Positions 59,340 to 64,000 of a DNA stretch of 64,000 bases are shown piece by piece. The stretch is from an uncultured Clostridia bacterium. Lineage in GTDB: Bacteria; Bacillota; Clostridia; Oscillospirales; Ruminococcaceae. The stretch covers positions 124,001-188,000 of the forward strand of contig CAMELR010000001.1 in NCBI GenBank assembly GCA_945923775.1. Reading direction: 5' to 3'. Below the pieces are notes generated by a model. That model worked only from the letters and a program-made list of their open reading frames with translations. It searched no databases and was not told where the DNA came from. Both the position numbers and the translations under genes were made by a program. How positions within the stretch are numbered: the stretch's first letter is position 1; every line of letters starts with the position of its first letter.

Positions 59340-61001
59340 TTATTTGTTGACCTCAACAAGCATTTTGTCGAATTCTTCCTGGGTTATCGGCTTGGAGTAG
59401 AAGAACCCCTGTGCCGAATCGCAGCCGCAGTCGCTCAGGAACGAAGCCTGCTCCGGAGTTTCCACGCCCTCCGCGATAATATCGAGGCCGATATCACGCG
59501 ACATCGAGATCGTGTGCGAGATTATCTTACGTCCACGGCTGGACTCCATGAATTCTGAAAGGAACCCGCGGTCTATCTTAAGTACGTCGAACTGCGTCTT
59601 TTGCAGCATGTTCAGCGATGAATACCCGGAGCCGAAATCGTCCATCAGCATGGTGAATCCCGCGTCCTTCATCTTCTGAACTACGTCGGAAACTCCCTCG
59701 GCGTCGGTGGTTTCGGTTATTTCAAGCTCCAGCAGCTTTATCGGGATATCGTACTTGTTCACGAGGTGCAGCATTTCGCTGACCACGTCGAAGGTGTGTA
59801 TGTACTCCCGGGAGATGTTCACCGATATCGGAACCGGCTCTATTCCCTTGTCTATCCAATCGCGGATTTTCCTGCACGCGCTCTCCCAGATTATCTGGTC
59901 GAGTTTCAGTATGAATCCGTTCTCCTCGAACACCGGAACGAAATCCGCCGGAGATATCATGCCCTTTTCCGGGTGGATCCACCTTGCCAGCGCCTCCGCA
60001 CCGATTATCCGCTTGGTGGAAATGCTGAACTTCGGCTGTAGGTACATCACGAACTGACCGTCAAGCAGTGCGTTCATCATGTCGTCCTCGATGGACTGCT
60101 TCTTGTGAAGCTCGCTCTTCATTCTTCCGTTGAAGAAGCCTATGTTGTTCAGAGCGTTCCCCTTTATCGACTGGCGCGCCAGCGCGGCGTTGTCACCGTG
60201 CCTGCGTGTATGCAGCGACCTGTCCTCGACTATCGCAACGCCGAAAATCAGCCTGTACTCCATGTTCTGGAATCCGGTAAGCATGCTTTCAAGCCGATGT
60301 ATAAAATCAAGCAGGTCAGAGTCGCTTGAGAATGTAGTCACCACCATGAAAACATCTGCGTTCAGCCGGGCGAAGGGCTGTTCCTCGCTGCAAATCAGTC
60401 CCAGCGTGCTGTACAGGAATTCAAGAAGCTCGTCTCCGGCTTCAACGCCGTATTTTTCGTTGATAAGCTTGAACCGCTCCACATCGAACTGGATAAACGC
60501 TATCTCCTCGTCGGGGTGGCGCTTTATCATCTCCGCAGCTTCGTCGCTGAAAATGCGCGGGTCGCGGTCTGACGAAAAGCCGCTCAGCACGCGCCGGTCA
60601 AAAAGCTCGCGGTTTGTATAGGGTCTGACGGTGCCGTGTACGGCGATTATCCTGCCGCCGTCGTCCTTCAGGAAATGCGCGTAGAACCCGCACAGCCGGA
60701 ATTCTCCGTCCGCTGACAGCTTCATGCGAATATCGGCGCTGAGGCTCATTCTGTCGCTCCCGGAGATCGTCCCTTCCTCTATACACGAGGAAAAGATATT
60801 GAAGGAAGGCAGGGACTGCGGGTCGATCAGGCCGCTTTCGCGAAGATAATCCAGCGGGTCGCCCGAGACGTCTGCAAATATTCCGGAACCAGCGGAAACG
60901 ACAGTCCCCGCTGCGCAGTCCCAGAGGAAATGCGCGGAATTCTTGTCACGATCCAGCATTTCATAAAAGAGCTTCATGTCCTTTTCTGTGATATCACTCA
61001 T
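59340..61001 (-). CDS. Degenerate GGDEF-EAL protein (probable c-di-GMP phosphodiesterase)
   Basis: A 553-aa protein. N-terminal ~130 residues: sensory-like region (unassigned). Residues ~160-300 are a GGDEF domain in which GGDEF is replaced by NADVF (214-218), so cyclase activity is not expected. Residues ~305-553 are an EAL domain with EAL (336-338), SVNISREYIHT, LEITETTDAEG, MDDFGSGYSSLNML, LKIDRGFL and IAEGVET all intact, predicting c-di-GMP hydrolysis. No membrane segment is clear. It has its own promoter. No other c-di-GMP gene is in the window. Confidence 0.92.
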   Translation of the reverse strand: MSDITEKDMKLFYEMLDRDKNSAHFLWDCAAGTVVSAGSGIFADVSGDPLDYLRESGLIDPQSLPSFNIFSSCIEEGTISGSDRMSLSADIRMKLSADGEFRLCGFYAHFLKDDGGRIIAVHGTVRPYTNRELFDRRVLSGFSSDRDPRIFSDEAAEMIKRHPDEEIAFIQFDVERFKLINEKYGVEAGDELLEFLYSTLGLICSEEQPFARLNADVFMVVTTFSSDSDLLDFIHRLESMLTGFQNMEYRLIFGVAIVEDRSLHTRRHGDNAALARQSIKGNALNNIGFFNGRMKSELHKKQSIEDDMMNALLDGQFVMYLQPKFSISTKRIIGAEALARWIHPEKGMISPADFVPVFEENGFILKLDQIIWESACRKIRDWIDKGIEPVPISVNISREYIHTFDVVSEMLHLVNKYDIPIKLLELEITETTDAEGVSDVVQKMKDAGFTMLMDDFGSGYSSLNMLQKTQFDVLKIDRGFLSEFMESSRGRKIISHTISMSRDIGLDIIAEGVETPEQASFLSDCGCDSAQGFFYSKPITQEEFDKMLVEVNK

Positions 61002-61045
61002 TGCCCCACCGCCTTTCCTTGGTTTGTTTTATTAACTCTTATACA

Positions 61046-61074
61046 ATTATACCACACACGCTCGTATTTTTCAA
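61046..61074 (-). promoter_or_regulatory. Sigma-A-type promoter for the EAL gene
   Basis: Minus strand TTGAAA, 17-base spacer, TATAAT, about 45 bases upstream of the start. Confidence 0.85.
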
Positions 61075-61132
61075 TAGTTTTTGATAAAAATGCAATAGAC
61101 AGATTAAATTCTGTGTCAAATAATATCGAATT

Positions 61133-61900
61133 TCATTCCATTCTTATACTTTTATAATAATCCAGTGCAGAAAAACTGCGCTCCGTGCGGGCGAGGAAGT
61201 AGTTTTCGGTAACGATGCCGAGCAGCTTTGCGGACTCCGGCGAAACGCTGAACCGGAACGCCTGGTCGAGCCTTGCGTAAACGATATTCTGCATAGCCCC
61301 GAGGATCTCCCGGGTAAGCACGAAGTAACGCCCACTGTATTCTCTGTCGAAGCAGTCTCCGCAGATGAGTTCGCCGCTGTCCGGCAGGAAGAACATCTCG
61401 TCATGCTCGCCGCAGCCGCAGTTGCAGCAGCCGCGCAGGTCCGGGAAGTACCCCAGCATGCAGGAAAACCGCAGCTCGAACGCCGCCTTTACGCATGCGA
61501 GCCGAGCCGTATCCTGCGCCATTTCAGCCTCGTAAAGCGATATCGCAAAGAACCTCACCAGGCTGTCAGAACCCTCCGCCGCCTGCTCCTGCGGGGTGCA
61601 GAACTTCACCGCCTGAGCGAAGTAGGAGCCGAGCGCGAGTTTCTCGATGTCGCTTCCCAGCTCGTGGAAGCTCCGCTTAGGCTTCGCGGAGTTCACCGAG
61701 TACCGCTGCTTAGTTTTATTAAGGCAGAAAGTGGCATAGGAAAACAGCCCGCATGACCCTAAAAGCGAGCTGTTGATCTTCTTCACACCGTGGGCGGTCG
61801 CCTCGATTATGCCCTGCTCGTCGGTGAGGATATCAATGAAGCAGTTGCTTTCGCCGATATCCCGCCGCCCGACGACTATACCGTCATAGGTAAAAAGCAA
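61133..61900 (-). CDS. recO: DNA repair protein RecO
   Basis: A 255-aa recombination mediator that loads RecA with RecF/RecR. The N-terminal OB fold begins LFTYDGIVVGRRDIGESN; the zinc site is CCNCGCGEHDEMFFLPDSGELICGDCF. The start is a TTG with GGAGG 7 bases upstream. The gene follows era by ~15 bases, as in most Firmicutes. Confidence 0.95.
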   Translation of the reverse strand: MLFTYDGIVVGRRDIGESNCFIDILTDEQGIIEATAHGVKKINSSLLGSCGLFSYATFCLNKTKQRYSVNSAKPKRSFHELGSDIEKLALGSYFAQAVKFCTPQEQAAEGSDSLVRFFAISLYEAEMAQDTARLACVKAAFELRFSCMLGYFPDLRGCCNCGCGEHDEMFFLPDSGELICGDCFDREYSGRYFVLTREILGAMQNIVYARLDQAFRFSVSPESAKLLGIVTENYFLARTERSFSALDYYKSIRME

Positions 61901-61915
61901 ATCCGTACCTCCAGT

Positions 61916-62818
61916 TTAGTCCTCGTCGTACATTCCAAGGTCGGAGATAACGCGTTCGCGGTTTCTCCAGTCCTCCTTGACCTTCACGAAGCATTGCAGG
62001 TTGACCTTAGCCTGAAGCAGGTCCTCCATATCCTCGCGCGCCATGGTGCCTATCTGCTTGAGGCGCTCTCCGCCCTTGCCGATGATCATTCCCTTGTGGC
62101 TTTCCTTCTCGCAGATGATCACGACGCTGATGTCGATTATCTCGGTGTCGCCCTTCATGCGGGTCTTGAATTTCTCGACGTCAACTGCAACGCCGTGGGG
62201 TATCTCCTCCTGCATGACGCGGAGTATCTTCTCGCGGACTATCTCGGAGCACATGAAGCGCTCGGTGCGGTCGGTGGCGATGTCGTCCGGGAAGAAGTGC
62301 TCTCCCTCGACTGCGAAGCGCTCCAGCACCGGCATTATCTGATCGGTGTTTATGCGGTTCTTGACGGATATCGGGATTATCTCCTCAAAGTCGTAAAGCT
62401 CGGAATACTGCTGGATTATCTTGAGTATCTCGCTCTTGTCCTTCAGCAGGTCGACCTTATTGAGAAGCAGCACCACAGCAGTCCCGTGGGAAGCGAAGCT
62501 GCGTATCAGATCCTGCTCGATGGAGGATATTTTCTTTGTTACGTCCGCCATGAGGATAGCGCAGTCCACGTCGTCAACGCTCTGCCGTATAGACTTCACC
62601 ATGTGCTCGGAGAGCTTGGTCTTGGGCTTGTGCATACCCGGCGTATCCATGAAAACGTACTGCGTATCGCCCTTGGTGAGCACGCCGTTTATGCGGTTTC
62701 GCGTAGTCTGTGGCTTCTCGCTGACTATGGATATCTTCTCGCCGACCAGCAGGTTGGTGAGAGAGGATTTTCCGGCGTTTGCGCGCCCGGTTATTGCAAT
62801 GAATGCGTTTTTTGTCAT
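61916..62818 (-). CDS. era: GTPase Era
   Basis: A 300-aa GTPase for 16S rRNA/30S maturation. G1 is GRANAGKSS, G3 DTPGMHKPK, G4 LLNKVDLLKD; the C-terminal KH domain has KGMIIGKGGERLKQIGTMAREDME. It overlaps trmD by 4 bases (ATGA). Confidence 0.98.
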   Translation of the reverse strand: MTKNAFIAITGRANAGKSSLTNLLVGEKISIVSEKPQTTRNRINGVLTKGDTQYVFMDTPGMHKPKTKLSEHMVKSIRQSVDDVDCAILMADVTKKISSIEQDLIRSFASHGTAVVLLLNKVDLLKDKSEILKIIQQYSELYDFEEIIPISVKNRINTDQIMPVLERFAVEGEHFFPDDIATDRTERFMCSEIVREKILRVMQEEIPHGVAVDVEKFKTRMKGDTEIIDISVVIICEKESHKGMIIGKGGERLKQIGTMAREDMEDLLQAKVNLQCFVKVKEDWRNRERVISDLGMYDED

Positions 62819-63957
62819 GATTTCGTTCCTTTGTATTCTAATCGGATTTCCACATAGATTATCGGCATATCTTCGGAAAACTCACTTCCTATTTCTTTGC
62901 ACAAATGCTCAAAGATTTTCCGATTTCTATTTGTCCATTCTTCAACGGTTTTATCCTCACCCAATTTCAGAACTTGTTCGGGAGTTATCTCGTTAAAACG
63001 TATTATTTGAGACCCTGTGACCTTTACAACACACCGAGGAATTTTGTCATAATCAGTTACTGCAAAATAAGTGCCTTTTTTCGGAAGCGAGTCCATGGTG
63101 ACGGTTCTCTCGCAGCAACTTACAAATGCTCTTTTTTTGCCGCGCAGCAAAAGCTTTATAAGCTTTGATGAAGATTCCTCATCACGACAGAACATAGCCT
63201 CTTTATACCTGACGCTTCTGTCCAGCCCTTTGGAAGCAAGGAACTCATTCCAATAATTCTTTTGCAGCTCATCAATGTATTTCTTGTGCATATCCGGGCG
63301 CTTTCTTGCAGTAACCCGAAGCGCTTCACGGTTCTGCCAATCGGTGACGGTGCGGTGGTCTCCCGTGAGGAGCACCTCCGGGACTCTGCGCCCGTGCCAT
63401 TCCTCCGGGCGGGTGTACTGCGGAAACTCCAGCAGTCCGTTGTAGTGGCTCTCGATGCTGTAGGCGTCCTCATTCGGGAGCACCCCGGGCTGGAGCCTCG
63501 CCACAGCGTCCGCGACTATCAGCGCGGGAAGCTCACCGCCGGTCAGCACGTAATTCCCGACCGACAGCTCCTCGGCCTCCAGCTCGTCAAGCACGCGCTG
63601 ATCTATGCCCTCGTAGTGGCCGCACAGCAGGATAAGCCACGGCTCCTGCGCGAGTTCCTTCACCTTCTGCTGGGTAAGCACCTCGCCCTGCGGGGACATG
63701 TAGATTATCCGGGGCTTGCCCTCGCCCTGGGACTTTATCGCGGAAATGCAGTCGTAAACCGGCTGAGCCTGCATGAGCATTCCGGTGCCTCCGCCGTAGG
63801 GCTTGTCGTCCACGCGGCGGTGCTTGTTCTCGGTGTATTTCCGGATATCGTGGGTGTGCACCTCGATGAATCCGTTCTTTATTCCCCTGCCGACTATGCT
63901 CTCGTTAAGCACGCTGTCGCACATTTGAGTGAACAGCGTTGCAATGTCGATCCTCAT
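62815..63957 (-). CDS. trmD: tRNA (guanine37-N1)-methyltransferase TrmD fused to a C-terminal ASCH domain
   Basis: A 380-aa chain. Residues 1-~222 are a complete TrmD (SPOUT): MRIDIATLFTQM, RVDDKPYGGGTGML, YMSPQGEVLTQQKV, LLCGHYEGIDQRV and the knot loop SVGNYVLTGGELPAL. TrmD methylates G37 next to the anticodon. Residues ~223-380 resemble a YhfF-type ASCH domain: YWNEFLASKGL, LLLRGKKRAFVSCCE, LPKKGTYFAVTD, RCVVKVTGSQIIRFNEI and FSEDMPIIYVEIRLEY. A typical bacterial TrmD is ~240 aa. The ASCH half is distinctly AT-richer than the TrmD half. ASCH domains bind RNA, and E. coli YqfB hydrolyses N4-acetylcytidine; here the usual Thr of GKKRAT is Phe, so catalysis is uncertain. It overlaps the upstream gene by 4 bases and era by 4. 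Confidence 0.92.
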   Translation of the reverse strand: MRIDIATLFTQMCDSVLNESIVGRGIKNGFIEVHTHDIRKYTENKHRRVDDKPYGGGTGMLMQAQPVYDCISAIKSQGEGKPRIIYMSPQGEVLTQQKVKELAQEPWLILLCGHYEGIDQRVLDELEAEELSVGNYVLTGGELPALIVADAVARLQPGVLPNEDAYSIESHYNGLLEFPQYTRPEEWHGRRVPEVLLTGDHRTVTDWQNREALRVTARKRPDMHKKYIDELQKNYWNEFLASKGLDRSVRYKEAMFCRDEESSSKLIKLLLRGKKRAFVSCCERTVTMDSLPKKGTYFAVTDYDKIPRCVVKVTGSQIIRFNEITPEQVLKLGEDKTVEEWTNRNRKIFEHLCKEIGSEFSEDMPIIYVEIRLEYKGTKS

Positions 63958-64000
63958 TCGCCGTCCCCGTCTCCGTCAACAGCGTCCTCAAACAGCCCCG
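63954..64000 (-). CDS. rimM: C-terminal end of probable RimM (cut by window end)
   Basis: The frame upstream of trmD runs from the window edge as GLFEDAVDGDGDGE and stops in an ATGA overlap with the trmD start. rimM is normally directly before trmD, which is the basis of the assignment; the visible 14 residues are not diagnostic by themselves. The acidic tail is unusual for RimM. Confidence 0.5.
   Translation of the reverse strand, partial: GLFEDAVDGDGDGE

Noticed and set aside
59141-59359. 72-aa ORF across the 59.1-kb element
   Set aside because: Crosses palindromes and repeats; no ribosome site; explained by the non-coding element.

Overview
The window looks like chromosomal DNA from a Gram-positive Clostridia bacterium, most likely the Ruminococcaceae/Oscillospiraceae. 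The evidence is moderately high GC with AT-rich TTGACA/TATAAT promoters, strong AGGAGG ribosome sites with many GTG/TTG starts, a proline T-box, an ECF transporter module, a nusA-rnpM-ylxQ-infB-rbfA operon, ClpE and RnpM/YlxQ. Nearly everything is on the minus strand. Only three convincing plus-strand genes occur (an 89-aa protein, a 181-aa protein and proS). No rRNA, tRNA, CRISPR array, phage or transposase was found.

Layout, from high to low coordinates in the direction of minus-strand transcription. (1) 64000-59340: end of probable rimM, then trmD (fused to a C-terminal ASCH domain), era, recO, and a separately promoted degenerate-GGDEF/EAL protein. (2) 59340-56345: a ~180-bp palindromic element between two 25-bp direct repeats, then plus-strand proS under a T-box, and an AT-rich plus-strand 181-aa gene. 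(3) 56244-47436: the rimP-nusA-rnpM-ylxQ-infB-rbfA-nrnA-truB-ribF translation/RNA operon, followed by gltX. (4) 45745-40337: a Gld-type ABC system (ATPase, permease, Gldg-like and DUF4340 proteins) and a small conserved protein. (5) 39977-38942: a divergent pair, an 89-aa protein and a 4Fe-4S protein. (6) 38845-23580: a ~15-kb co-directional run of radical SAM, ruvC, ruvA, TPR, ruvB, glmM, an Imm1-like protein, an rRNA methyltransferase, fused ecfA1A2, ecfT, truA, DUF5711, CvpA, clpE and an SDR. (7) 23484-21533: sodium-pump decarboxylase subunits gamma-like and beta. (8) 21451-19159: pyrB fused to a PyrI-type zinc domain, and a RACo-like ASKHA protein lacking its ferredoxin. (9) 19126-9769: rplS, lepB, ylqF, rnhB, yraN, thrC, phosphoesterase, tig, clpP, clpX, MGMT-type protein and a mini membrane protein. 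(10) 9756-1: an alpha/alpha-toroid protein, a very large FN3/Ig/CapA/DUF6270-like protein, a transglutaminase lipoprotein, and the distal part of a type IV pilus/type II secretion-like operon ending in a truncated pilT.

Most of the window is conserved housekeeping. The accessory or unusual content is: the TrmD-ASCH fusion, whose ASCH half is visibly more AT-rich than the TrmD half; the 1165-aa CapA protein with its toroid partner; the 59.1-kb palindromic element; the orphan Imm1-like gene; the AT-rich 181-aa gene; and several domain fusions or losses (PyrB-PyrI zinc domain, EcfA1-EcfA2, RACo without ferredoxin, EAL with a dead GGDEF). YlxQ also appears to start at AUA. Annotations rest on reading motifs by eye; no database search was possible.
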